The notes below the pieces were generated by a model. That model was given only the letters and a program-made list of their open reading frames with translations, did not search any database and was not told the origin of the DNA. The translations under genes were made by a program, and so were the position numbers. From assembly GCA_042408925.1 (NCBI GenBank), contig JBHOQO010000035.1:1-26374 (forward strand): a stretch of DNA of 26,374 bases, read 5' to 3'. The stretch comes from BPIH01 sp042408925 (GTDB taxonomy: Bacteria; Chloroflexota; Limnocylindria; Limnocylindrales; CSP1-4). Positions 6,545 to 14,288 of the stretch are shown piece by piece; the stretch's first letter is position 1, and every line of letters starts with the position of its first letter.

Positions 6545-6825
6545 CGATGGCCTGCCTCCTTTCTCCTGGCGGGTCCTCGGGTTCCGGTCGGTCGCGACGG
6601 GCGGGCTCCATCGACGTCCGGCTGCCGGCCAGGCTCCGATCGTCGCCCGACCCGAGGGGACGCTCCGGACCGGCAGGCCGACATCGTAGGCCCGGGGCGA
6701 GTCGGGCGGGAAGGGGGTTTGTCCACGAAGTCATCCACCAAGTTATCCACAGCCCCCAGTCGCCGCCGGACCCTCGATCCCGAGCCGGTGCCGGCGTGCG
6801 GGCCCCCGGCGCGACGGTGCCGCGG
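6545..6825. other. Intergenic region with DnaA-box cluster and promoter
   Basis: This 281-base gap separates the 3' end of the dgcA-like gene from the start of the unknown gene at 6544. It carries the Shine-Dalgarno of that gene, TACGAT (6683-6688, minus strand) as a candidate -10, and the DnaA-box-like repeats at 6719-6751. I see no gene in it and no clear terminator hairpin for the upstream dgcA-like gene. Confidence 0.6.
6719..6751 (+). promoter_or_regulatory. Three DnaA-box-like 9-mers with 12-bp period
   Basis: TTGTCCACG (6719-6727), TCATCCACC (6731-6739) and TTATCCACA (6743-6751) start exactly 12 bp apart in the same orientation. The third is a perfect consensus DnaA box; the other two differ from it at two positions each. 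They lie in non-coding sequence in a locally AT-richer stretch. Such clusters bind DnaA at oriC, at DnaA-regulated promoters, or at DnaA-titrating sites. No dnaA, dnaN or other replication gene is in the window. Confidence 0.65.
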
Positions 6826-7923
6826 CTACACTCCCGAACCGCGTCGCGCCCGCCGCCGGACGCCGAGGCCCGGCCGCCCCCCGATCCGCCACCGACCGTC
6901 GGCGCCGAGCTCAAGCCCCTCGACCGGGTCATCGGCGAGGAGGAGGCAGCCGTCGAGATCGACCCAGTCGGCCAGGGAGGCGACGGCCGCCGAAGCGGCG
7001 ATGACGATCGACGTCTCCTCCATGCAGCCCAGGAACGTCCGGAAGCCGAGTTCCCGGGCCCGGGCGAGCATCTCGCGGGCCGGTCCCGGGCCGCCGCACT
7101 TGGCGAGCTTCACGTTCACCCCGGCGACGACCCCGACGAGGGCATCGAGATCCTCGATGAAGACCGCGCTCTCGTCGGCCACGATCGGGATCGGCGACGC
7201 CTCCTGGAGGTCGGCCAGCCAGTCGAGGCGACGAGCCGGAAACGGCTGTTCGATGACCTCGACCCCGAGCTCGACGAGGCGGGGCAGCAGCGAACGAGCG
7301 ACTTCCGGCGTCCAGCCGGTGTTCGCATCGACCCGGAGGGGACCGCCGTAGACGGAGCGAACCGCCTCGAGGGTCGTCAGGTCGGCCGGACCCCCGACCT
7401 TGATCTTCAGGGCCTTGAAGCGGGCAGCCCGGCGGGCGCGCTCGGCGACGCCGGCCGGCTCGTCGAGGCCGAGGGTGAAGTCGGTCGGGGGGATCTCCCG
7501 CGCACAGCCGAGGAGGTCGACGAGGGGCGTCCCGAGGACCTGCCCGACGAGGTCGTGGAGGGCGATGTCGATGGCGCACTTCGCCGCCCCATGGCCCCGG
7601 ATCGCCGCGGCCATCGCCGCCCCGGCGGCAGCCAAGCCCTCCCGCGAGGGCTCGACCGTCCCGATCGCCTCGAGAAGGAGCGGCCAGACGGCGACCATCG
7701 TCTCGGGCGTCTCGCCGTAGAAGCGGTCGGGGTAGCCCTCGCCGAGGCCGACGACCCCCGGGAAGCGCTCGTCCCAGACCTCGACGAGAACGGTCGTGAC
7801 GCTTCGCCCGGAGCCGTGGTCGGCTCGGGCGATGACGAAGGGGTCGCGAAGGGGGAGCTCGAGGACCTCGTAGCGGAGGGCAAGCGGCCCCGACCAGAGG
7901 AGCCCCTCGGGCCGCCCGCTCAC
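6826..7923 (-). CDS. dgcA: DgcA-like N-acetyl-D-glutamate racemase (enolase superfamily)
   Basis: A 365-residue enolase-superfamily enzyme of the muconate-lactonizing/dipeptide-epimerase subgroup. Visible active-site elements: the KxK base in FKALKIKVGG (about residues 165-172), metal ligands Asp in RVDANTGW (about 195), Glu in IEQPF (about 223) and Asp in VADES (about 247), and the second-face lysine in NVKLAKCGG (about 275). The active site is therefore complete. It overlaps the DUF1611 gene by GTGA and has GGAGG 7 bases before its GTG. Linked DUF1611 plus epimerase pairs are known as DgcN-DgcA, in which DgcA racemises N-acetyl-D-glutamate. L-Ala-D/L-Glu dipeptide epimerase is the alternative reading; the gene context favours DgcA. 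Confidence 0.8.
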   Translation of the reverse strand: MSGRPEGLLWSGPLALRYEVLELPLRDPFVIARADHGSGRSVTTVLVEVWDERFPGVVGLGEGYPDRFYGETPETMVAVWPLLLEAIGTVEPSREGLAAAGAAMAAAIRGHGAAKCAIDIALHDLVGQVLGTPLVDLLGCAREIPPTDFTLGLDEPAGVAERARRAARFKALKIKVGGPADLTTLEAVRSVYGGPLRVDANTGWTPEVARSLLPRLVELGVEVIEQPFPARRLDWLADLQEASPIPIVADESAVFIEDLDALVGVVAGVNVKLAKCGGPGPAREMLARARELGFRTFLGCMEETSIVIAASAAVASLADWVDLDGCLLLADDPVEGLELGADGRWRIGGRPGLGVRRRARRGSGV

Positions 7924-9101
7924 CGACCCGCCTCCCCGACCGCGGCCGGCGCCCCGTCCGCGACTCCCGATCGGCGGTCGTTCTCGACGACCCACGGCAG
8001 CGCCTCGACGGACCGCTCGATCGCCCCCCAGAGACGCTCGGGGCCGAACCGGACCGGGTCGTCCGTCGGAAGGCCGGTTTCGGCGGCGATCCGCTCGATC
8101 TCCCGCCGCGCCGCAGCGTCGTCCCGGATCGCCACGGTGTTCAGGGCCACGGCGACGACCCGGGACGGCGCGACGAGACCCGCGACCTGCTCGTGGGCGG
8201 TGATGAACGGCCGCAGCTCGGCGATCGGGAAGACTCGATCGGGCAAATGGTCGAAGTCGTGCTCGGCCAGCCCGGCCTGATGGACGAGGACCATGGCGTG
8301 GGGGGTCGTCCCGTGGATGAGCCCCAGGGTCACCGAGCTGTAGGCCGGGTGGTCGAGGGAACCCTGGCCCTCGACGAAGACCCAGTCGCCCCGCGCCTCG
8401 CCCTCGGCGACGAGCCACTCGCACGTCCCTTGGAGGAAGTCGGCGACGACCCGATCGACGGCGACGCCCCAGCCCTCGATCATCATCCCCGTCTGACCGG
8501 TGGCGACGAAGGCCGCCCGCCGCCCGGCCTCGACGGCCGCTCGGCGGAGCTCCAGGGCGACCGTCATCTTGCCGACGGCACAGTCGGTCCCCACGGTGAG
8601 GACGACCCGCGAACCCGGCCGATGACGTCGCCCGACGGCCGTCGCCGCGAACTCGGGCGGCCGCCGATAGTCGACGATCGTGCGCCCGAGCCGGCGGGCG
8701 AGTTCGGCGAGCTCGGGGTCGTCGCCGAGGAAGGTGTGGAGCCCGGAATGGACGTCGAGCCCGGCGAGGAGGGCCTCGCGGACGATCGCCCGCCACGCCT
8801 CGGGGAGGCGGCCGCCGGTCGGGGCGATCCCGATGAGGAGCGCCGTCGGCGGCGTCGGGCACCGGAGCGCGTCGGCGAGGCTCGCCACGACCGGGACCCG
8901 GAGCCGCTCGCCGGGCAGGCCGAGGGCCTCGCCGACGGTCCGACCGGCATGGCTTCGATCGATGACGGCGACGACGGGATGCGGCGCGTAGCGGATGACC
9001 CCGATCGCGGTCTTGGCGGCGTGGAGCTCCAGGCGTCCGTCGGCGAGGATGACGTAGCGGAGCGGGGAGGCGGCGGCGTGGGCGGCGGCGGCCGGGCTCA
9101 C
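7920..9101 (-). CDS. dgcN: DgcN-like D-glutamate N-acetyltransferase (DUF1611)
   Basis: About 393 residues of the DUF1611 family. It has an N-terminal Rossmann-like half (RYVILADGRLELHAAKTAIGVI, with GIAPTGGRLP after it) and a C-terminal P-loop half with GTDCAVGKMT (near residues 171-180 from this start), then ATGQTGMMIEGWGVAVDRVVADF, a family hallmark, and EGQGSLDHPAYSSVTLGLIHG. In the DgcN-DgcA pathway this protein acetylates D-glutamate before racemisation. GGAGG (9111-9115) abuts an ATG at 9110, which leaves no spacing, so the GTG at 9101 nine bases on is preferred; both are in frame. It lies 52 bases after the hydrolase gene and overlaps dgcA by 4 bases, so it is co-transcribed. Confidence 0.8.
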   Translation of the reverse strand: MSPAAAAHAAASPLRYVILADGRLELHAAKTAIGVIRYAPHPVVAVIDRSHAGRTVGEALGLPGERLRVPVVASLADALRCPTPPTALLIGIAPTGGRLPEAWRAIVREALLAGLDVHSGLHTFLGDDPELAELARRLGRTIVDYRRPPEFAATAVGRRHRPGSRVVLTVGTDCAVGKMTVALELRRAAVEAGRRAAFVATGQTGMMIEGWGVAVDRVVADFLQGTCEWLVAEGEARGDWVFVEGQGSLDHPAYSSVTLGLIHGTTPHAMVLVHQAGLAEHDFDHLPDRVFPIAELRPFITAHEQVAGLVAPSRVVAVALNTVAIRDDAAARREIERIAAETGLPTDDPVRFGPERLWGAIERSVEALPWVVENDRRSGVADGAPAAVGEAGR

Positions 9102-9153
9102 GCGTCGCATCCTCCGGTCCGCCGCCCGGGGCGGCCGGCGCCCACCGGCTCGA

Positions 9154-10011
9154 TCACAGCCGATGGGCCTCGAGGAAGGCCCGAACCGCCTCGGCGACCT
9201 GGAGGTAGCTCGTCTCCCCGATGACGAGGCCGTAGTGGGAGTGGGCGCCGAACGGCTCGTACTCGGCGCCGAGCCACTCGGCGAGCCGCTCGACGTCGCC
9301 CTCGGGGACGTGGCGGTCGAGGCCGGCCCCGACGACGAGCCGGGGGATCGCCCTGACCCGTCGGCGGTCGACCGAGATCCCGGCCATCATCTCCCGGCGA
9401 GCGCGGCCCGATTCGCGGGGCTTCTGGCCGAGGAGGTGCTGGATCCGCAGGACGTCGGCGATCGTGAGATCTCGGTGGTCGCGGACGAGCTTCTCGGGGA
9501 GCGTCTCCCAGCCGATCTGGGCCCGGCCGTAGACATCCGGGACGTCCCGGAGCTCGTGCGGCAGGGCCGGCGTCCGGACCTCCGACGGCAGCTCCGGCGC
9601 CAGGAGCACGAGGCCGGCCACGGAAACCCGCTCGGCGGCCTTGAGGACGAGGAGGCCGCCCATCCCGTGGCCGACGGCGACGACCTCGGGGCCGATCCGC
9701 TCCAGCGCCGCCACGACATCCTCGACGTAGCTGCCGAAGCCGAGCGAGGTCGGGTCGGCGGTCCGCGACCAGAAGTGGTTCCGGAGATTGAGGGCGTGGC
9801 CCTCCCAGCCCCGAGCCGCGAAGTAGCCGAGCCAGCGCTCCCAGAGCCACGAACCGGCGAGCTCGCCGTGGACGAAGAGGAGCGGCCGGCGGCGGGAGCG
9901 CCGCTCCGGGAGCCACGATTCGATGTAGATGCCGCGCTCCCCGATCTCGATTTCGTCTTTGCGGACCGGCCGCCCGTTCGGCGGTTGGGTCGTCAACTTG
10001 ATCCCGCTCAC
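9154..10011 (-). CDS. Alpha/beta-hydrolase-fold protein lacking the Ser nucleophile
   Basis: A 285-residue alpha/beta-hydrolase fold protein: LLFVHGELAGSWLWERW (the HG oxyanion-hole region), a nucleophile elbow reading VGHGMGG, an acid in VVGAGLDRHVP and a histidine in FGAHSHYGLV near the end. The elbow would normally be GHSMGG; the codon at the nucleophile position is GGG (Gly), so the usual serine is missing while the Asp and His remain. It heads the dgcN-dgcA unit, with a GTG start at 10011 and a weakly spaced ribosome site. It could be a non-hydrolytic or cofactor-free member, or use another nucleophile. A deacylase role in the same pathway is tempting but is not supported by its active site. 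Confidence 0.75.
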   Translation of the reverse strand: MSGIKLTTQPPNGRPVRKDEIEIGERGIYIESWLPERRSRRRPLLFVHGELAGSWLWERWLGYFAARGWEGHALNLRNHFWSRTADPTSLGFGSYVEDVVAALERIGPEVVAVGHGMGGLLVLKAAERVSVAGLVLLAPELPSEVRTPALPHELRDVPDVYGRAQIGWETLPEKLVRDHRDLTIADVLRIQHLLGQKPRESGRARREMMAGISVDRRRVRAIPRLVVGAGLDRHVPEGDVERLAEWLGAEYEPFGAHSHYGLVIGETSYLQVAEAVRAFLEAHRL

Positions 10012-10051
10012 CGTTCGCGTCTCGGCTCCTTCCGTCCCGGCAGCGTCGTGG

Positions 10052-10076
10052 GATCGGACGGCACCGCCGTCCGATC
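10052..10076. terminator. Perfect 10-bp hairpin between DUF1015 and the hydrolase gene
   Basis: GATCGGACGG (10052-10061) and CCGTCCGATC (10067-10076) pair fully around CACCG. On the minus strand it is 80 bases past the DUF1015 stop and 41 bases before the hydrolase start. It may terminate DUF1015 transcription or sit in the 5' leader of the downstream operon. The gap 10012-10156 has no gene. Confidence 0.5.
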
Positions 10077-10156
10077 GTCATGATCCGGAGACCGGCCCCG
10101 TCCCGTCAAGGGTCCGGCGCGGGACACCGGCCGCTCGCCCCTCGGTCCCGCACCGC

Positions 10157-11599
10157 TCACCACTCGAGGGGGTTGAGGACGAGGCCGCTGAGCGGCTTTG
10201 GGTAGAAGTACGTCGACTTCTGGGGCATGACGTCGCCGTCCCGGGCCACGGCGATGATGTCGGCCACCGGCGTCGGCTCGAGGAGGAAGGCGGCGTCCGC
10301 GCCGCCGGCTCCCGTTCGCACGAGCTCCGCCGCCTCGTCCGCCGACTTCGTGTAGACGAGCCGACCGCCGGCGGCGACGGCCGCCGGGTCGAGACGACAG
10401 CACCGTTCCAGGGCCGCCCCGAGGAGCGTCACGTCGAGGCGGCGGAGCGCCTCGCCGCCGCGTGGCAGGAACGGCCCGAACGCCTCGCGCCGGGCCTCGA
10501 GGACGGCGCTGCCGCTCCTCGTCACGAGGCCGAACCGCCCGGCGCCGCCGGCTCCGGCGACGGTCGCGAACCGCCGGACGACCTCGGCGGCGTCGAGGGG
10601 GGTCACCGCGAAGAGCTCGTCGAGCGAACCCAAGAGCCGCGCCACGCCCTCGGCCCCGAGACCGACGACGACCCGATGGGTCGGCAGGACCGTCGGCGGG
10701 TGCCGCCGCGGCTCGAGGAGGAGGGCGAGGACGTAGTCGAAGGCCGGGTCTTCCTCGCAGGTCCGGGTCATCCGCCGCTCGTCGCGGTAGCGGAGGGCCG
10801 TCTCATAGCGGTGGTGCCCGTCGGCGATCGTGATCGGGCCGCTGCCGGCGGCGGCGAGGAGCTCGGCCGCGAGCTCGGCCCGGCGCTCGTCGGGCCTTCC
10901 ATCCGGCACCCCCGCCCCGCCGCTCTCGGCCCCTCGCGCCGGCACGACCCAGAGGCGGTGGAGGACCCCGTCGTCGTCGCGGACCTCGGTATCCGGCGCC
11001 GCCTCGACGAGGGCGGCCAGGATCGCCGCCGTCCGGTCGCTCGGGTCGTCGACGAGTCCCACGATGGGGCTGAAGTTCGCGCCGGTCGCCCGAAGGAGCC
11101 GGTAGCGATCCTCCTTCGGTCCCGAGAGCGTCCGCTCATGGGGCAGGACGCCGCCGGCGGGGCCGAAGGGCTCGAGTCGGAGCCGGGCAAAGAAGCCCCG
11201 GCCGATCCGCTCGTCCTCGCCCCCGGGGACCCGGTACCGCTGCTCGTAGACGTAGACCGCCGGCCGGGGATCCTTGCGGAGCGTCCCGTCGGAGCGCCAC
11301 TGGGCGAAGGTTCGTGCCGCCCGCCGATAGCGGTCGTCAGGCGCGTCGCCGGGCTCCTCGGGCGGGAGGTCGAGCCGGACGACATTCCGCGGGTGGCGAT
11401 CAAGGAGGCGGCGTTGCTCCTCGGGCGAGATGACGTCGTACGGCGGGCTGACGACGGCGGCGAGGTCGCCGACGACCTCGGGGTCGTACCGGAGCGCTCG
11501 GAAGGGTCGCAGGGTCGGCAACGGGAATCCTCTTGGGGCGAACGACAGGTGTCGGCCGGCAGCCCGCAGCCGGGCCGCGGCGACGATGGTGACGCGCAT
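10157..11599 (-). CDS. DUF1015 family protein
   Basis: A 480-residue member of the widespread DUF1015 family. Typical landmarks: LRPFRALRYDP, then VVSPPYDVISPEEQ near the N-terminus, the GHHRYETAL block in ITIADGHHRYETALRYRD, PTHRVVV, and the C-terminal signature MPQKSTYFYPKPLSGLVLNPL. Its biochemical role is not established; some family members have been discussed as kinase-like, but I do not rely on that. Start: the ATG at 11599 lies 6 bases after the -10 hexamer TAGCGT (leaderless), giving a 26-residue extension before the usual family start; a TTG at 11521 with AGAGGA 6 bases upstream matches the family N-terminus and is a real alternative. It diverges from the MoxR operon. Confidence 0.85.
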   Translation of the reverse strand: MRVTIVAAARLRAAGRHLSFAPRGFPLPTLRPFRALRYDPEVVGDLAAVVSPPYDVISPEEQRRLLDRHPRNVVRLDLPPEEPGDAPDDRYRRAARTFAQWRSDGTLRKDPRPAVYVYEQRYRVPGGEDERIGRGFFARLRLEPFGPAGGVLPHERTLSGPKEDRYRLLRATGANFSPIVGLVDDPSDRTAAILAALVEAAPDTEVRDDDGVLHRLWVVPARGAESGGAGVPDGRPDERRAELAAELLAAAGSGPITIADGHHRYETALRYRDERRMTRTCEEDPAFDYVLALLLEPRRHPPTVLPTHRVVVGLGAEGVARLLGSLDELFAVTPLDAAEVVRRFATVAGAGGAGRFGLVTRSGSAVLEARREAFGPFLPRGGEALRRLDVTLLGAALERCCRLDPAAVAAGGRLVYTKSADEAAELVRTGAGGADAAFLLEPTPVADIIAVARDGDVMPQKSTYFYPKPLSGLVLNPLEW

Positions 11600-11604
11600 G
11601 ATCG

Positions 11605-11611
11605 TACGCTA
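11605..11611. promoter_or_regulatory. Symmetric -10 element shared by divergent genes
   Basis: TACGCTA on the plus strand contains TACGCT (11605-11610, plus) and TAGCGT (11611-11606, minus). The minus copy lies 6 bases before the DUF1015 ATG. The plus copy would start the 14-kb operon with a leader of about 120 nt before 11739. Bidirectional promoters built on a TANNNTA symmetric -10 are known in bacteria. The 11612-11738 leader ends in AAGGAGG. Confidence 0.45.
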
Positions 11612-11738
11612 CCGTCGCCCTCGAGGCTCGGACGCGGGCGACGCCCGCCGCCGAAACTTTTCCAGCCGGCCGGACGTCGATCCTCCGACCGGCCGCCGAG
11701 CCGCCGGCCCGGTCGAACCCGAGGCACGAAGGAGGACG

Positions 11739-14288
11739 ATGGAGCGACGACCCACCCAGCGAGGAGCCGCCGATTGCACCCGCCGCGACCGGGTCGCCGG
11801 CGCGGTCGCCGGCGCCACGCTCCTCGTTGCTGCCGTCTTCGCCCTCGCCCCGACCGTCCTCGCCGCCGACCCGAGCTCGACCGCCACTCCGTCGGCGACC
11901 GCCTCGACCGAATCGTCCCCGGCGCTCCCCGAGGGGCTGACCATCGAGGCCCGCGCCCTTCTCGGCGGCCATGCCCGGGCCGGCGGCTGGCTCGCCGTCG
12001 CCGTCGACCTCGCGAACGCGGGGCCGCCGATCAGCGGCGAGCTCCGGATCACCGCCGGTCCGAGCGGCCGCGTCACCTTCGCCCGCGCCGTCGACCTCCC
12101 GACCGATTCCCGGAAGCGGGAGGTCCTCTACGTCCAGGCGCCGTCGTTCGGGCAGCGGCTCCAGCTCACCTTCGTGCGCGGCAACGAGCCCGTGGCGCGG
12201 ACGCCCATCGAGGTCGCCGTCCACGACACCAGCCAGCTCCTCGTCGGTCTCGTCGCCGAGCGGCGTCCGCCGATCGTCGCCGCCCTCCGGGACCTCGCCG
12301 TCGGCCCCTCCGGGGCGCCGGCGATCGTGACCCTCGCCCCCGCCGACCTCCCTGAGCGGGTCGAGGCCTGGTCGGCCCTCGACCGCCTCGTCTGGCAAGA
12401 CGTCGACACGAGCACGCTCTCGCCCGGGCAGCTCGCTGCGCTCCGGGCCTGGCTCGTCGGTGGCGGCCGCCTCGTCGTCCTCGGGGGGACCGGCGGCCTG
12501 GGTGCCGTCGCCCGCTTCGCCGACGACATCCTCCCCTACCGCCCGACGGTGACGATCGACGCCCCGACCGAGGCGCTCCGCAACCTCCTCGGAGCGACCC
12601 CGAACGGCTCGACGGTCCCCACCCTCGCCGGGCCCCTCCTCCGCGGTCGGGCGCTCGTCCGCGTCGGCGACGAGGTCGTCGTCGGGGAGGCGCCGTACGG
12701 AGCCGGAGCGGTGACCCTCGTCGGCTTCGATCCCACCGTGCCGCCGATCGCCGACCTCCCGGAGATGGCGAGCTTCTGGAACCGGCTCCTGCCGGCCCGG
12801 AGCGCCGGGGCCCTGAACTTGGTCGACGACGGTCAGCTCGTGGCGGCCCTCACGACTCTGCCGGCCCTCGCCCTGCCGCCCATCGGCGGCCTCCTCGCCC
12901 TCCTCGGCGGCTACATCGTCCTCGTCGGCCCGCTCAACTACCTCGTCCTCCGGCGCCTCGACCGGCGGGAGTGGGCCTGGATCACGATGCCGCTCCTCAT
13001 CGTCGGCTTCGCCGCGGCGGCCTACGCCTACGGGGCGGCCCTCCGCGGCTCGGACCTCATCGTGAACGAAGTTGCCATCGCGGCCGGCGCCGCGGGAACG
13101 ACGGACGGGCGCGCCCAGACGTACGTCGGCGTCTTCTCCCCGTCGCGGGGAACGTACGAGCTGTCGCTTCCCGGCGGCCCCCTCGTCGCCGCCCCGCTGA
13201 GCGAGATGTTCGGGGTCGCCGGGGCCGACGGAACCCGTCTCGACGTCCTCCAGGGTGACCCGGCCCGGGTCAGGAACCTGAGCATCGGCTACGGGACGCT
13301 CCGCTCCTTCCGGCTCGAGGCGCCGACGAGCGTCCCCCTCGTCGAGGCCGACCTCCGCCTCGTCGACGGCGTCCTGAGCGGCTCGATCACGAACCGCTCC
13401 GCGACCCGCCTCCTCGCCCCGGCCGTCGTCCTCGGGGCGAGCGCGATCACCCTCCCGGACCTCCCCCCGGGCGAGACGACGAGGGTCCGGCTTCCCATCA
13501 ACCAAGGCACCTTCGGGTCCAGCCTCGCCGATCGGGTCGTCGGCGCCTACCCGGCCGTCGATCCGGCCCAGATGAACGACGCCGCCCGCGAACGCTCGGT
13601 CCGCTACCAGATCGTCAGCCAACTCACGAGCGACCCGTTCAACGGCTACTCGGGCTTTTGGCTGCCGTCCGACGGGCCCGTCCTCCTCGCCTGGGACCGC
13701 GCCCCCCTCGCCCCGATCGAGATCGCCGGGACGGAACCGCGCCGACTCGGGACGACCCTCTACTACCTGACGCTTCCGGTCCGGATCGAAGGGCACGTCG
13801 TCTTCGGGGCCGACCTCCTCCGCTCGACGGTCCTCGCCAGCGACAGCGCCTTCTTCGGCAAGGACCCGACCTCGTTCAACTCCGGCCAGGGATCGCTGAC
13901 GGTCGCCTATCGGACGATCCCCCTCCCGGGCCGCCTGACCGCCACGCGGCTCCTCGTCGGCTTCAACGTCGGTCCGGAGATCGTCGCCGAGACCGGCGGA
14001 GCCACCGAGGTCGCGCCGCTCGGACCGGCCAAGCCGCTCGAGCCGTGTCCCGACCAGACCTGTCCGAGCGCCCCGCCCGACGGGCTTCCCGAGCTGGCGG
14101 TCTTCGACGTCGTTCGCGGCGAGTGGATGGCGCTCCCCCACCTCGCCTCAGGAGGGCCGGTTGCGATCCGGGAGCCCGAGCGGTACGTTGACCCGGCGAC
14201 CGCCAGCGTCGTCTTCCGCTTCCAGAACCCGCGGGTCGACCCTGTCGGCTTCGGGTTCGCGGTCCAGATCGAGGGTCGGATCGAGTGA
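11739..14288 (+). CDS. Large exported membrane-anchored protein, first gene of the MoxR operon
   Basis: An 849-residue protein. A long basic N-terminus leads into a signal-like helix (about residues 22-42, ending before ADPSS). Residues 60-370 look like extracytoplasmic beta-rich and Rossmann-like domains (VAERRPPIVAALRDLAV; then LRAWLVGGGRLVVLGGTGG, resembling a glutamine-amidotransferase-like fold). Two membrane helices follow near 381-405 and 414-435, and then about 400 more residues outside, probably beta-sandwich. Two cysteines (CPDQTC) near residue 770 could form a disulfide. AAGGAGG precedes the ATG. The stop overlaps the ABC ATPase start by GTGA. The architecture fits an accessory subunit of the ABC exporter. 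No established family name is certain. Confidence 0.8.
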   Translation: MERRPTQRGAADCTRRDRVAGAVAGATLLVAAVFALAPTVLAADPSSTATPSATASTESSPALPEGLTIEARALLGGHARAGGWLAVAVDLANAGPPISGELRITAGPSGRVTFARAVDLPTDSRKREVLYVQAPSFGQRLQLTFVRGNEPVARTPIEVAVHDTSQLLVGLVAERRPPIVAALRDLAVGPSGAPAIVTLAPADLPERVEAWSALDRLVWQDVDTSTLSPGQLAALRAWLVGGGRLVVLGGTGGLGAVARFADDILPYRPTVTIDAPTEALRNLLGATPNGSTVPTLAGPLLRGRALVRVGDEVVVGEAPYGAGAVTLVGFDPTVPPIADLPEMASFWNRLLPARSAGALNLVDDGQLVAALTTLPALALPPIGGLLALLGGYIVLVGPLNYLVLRRLDRREWAWITMPLLIVGFAAAAYAYGAALRGSDLIVNEVAIAAGAAGTTDGRAQTYVGVFSPSRGTYELSLPGGPLVAAPLSEMFGVAGADGTRLDVLQGDPARVRNLSIGYGTLRSFRLEAPTSVPLVEADLRLVDGVLSGSITNRSATRLLAPAVVLGASAITLPDLPPGETTRVRLPINQGTFGSSLADRVVGAYPAVDPAQMNDAARERSVRYQIVSQLTSDPFNGYSGFWLPSDGPVLLAWDRAPLAPIEIAGTEPRRLGTTLYYLTLPVRIEGHVVFGADLLRSTVLASDSAFFGKDPTSFNSGQGSLTVAYRTIPLPGRLTATRLLVGFNVGPEIVAETGGATEVAPLGPAKPLEPCPDQTCPSAPPDGLPELAVFDVVRGEWMALPHLASGGPVAIREPERYVDPATASVVFRFQNPRVDPVGFGFAVQIEGRIE

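Noticed and set aside
6719..6751. Chromosomal replication origin
   Set aside because: Only three boxes, no AT-rich unwinding element and no dnaA/dnaN/gyrB genes; kept as a DnaA-box-like cluster only.
11400..14141. A 900-codon minus-strand open frame opposite the first operon gene
   Set aside because: Composition is Asp/Glu/Gly/Arg-rich without domains and mirrors the GC3 bias of the plus gene, which has a signal peptide, membrane helices and a ribosome site. The same applies to long antisense frames at 1464-2627, 2399-4099, 16299-18935, 20374-22122 and 22539-25142.
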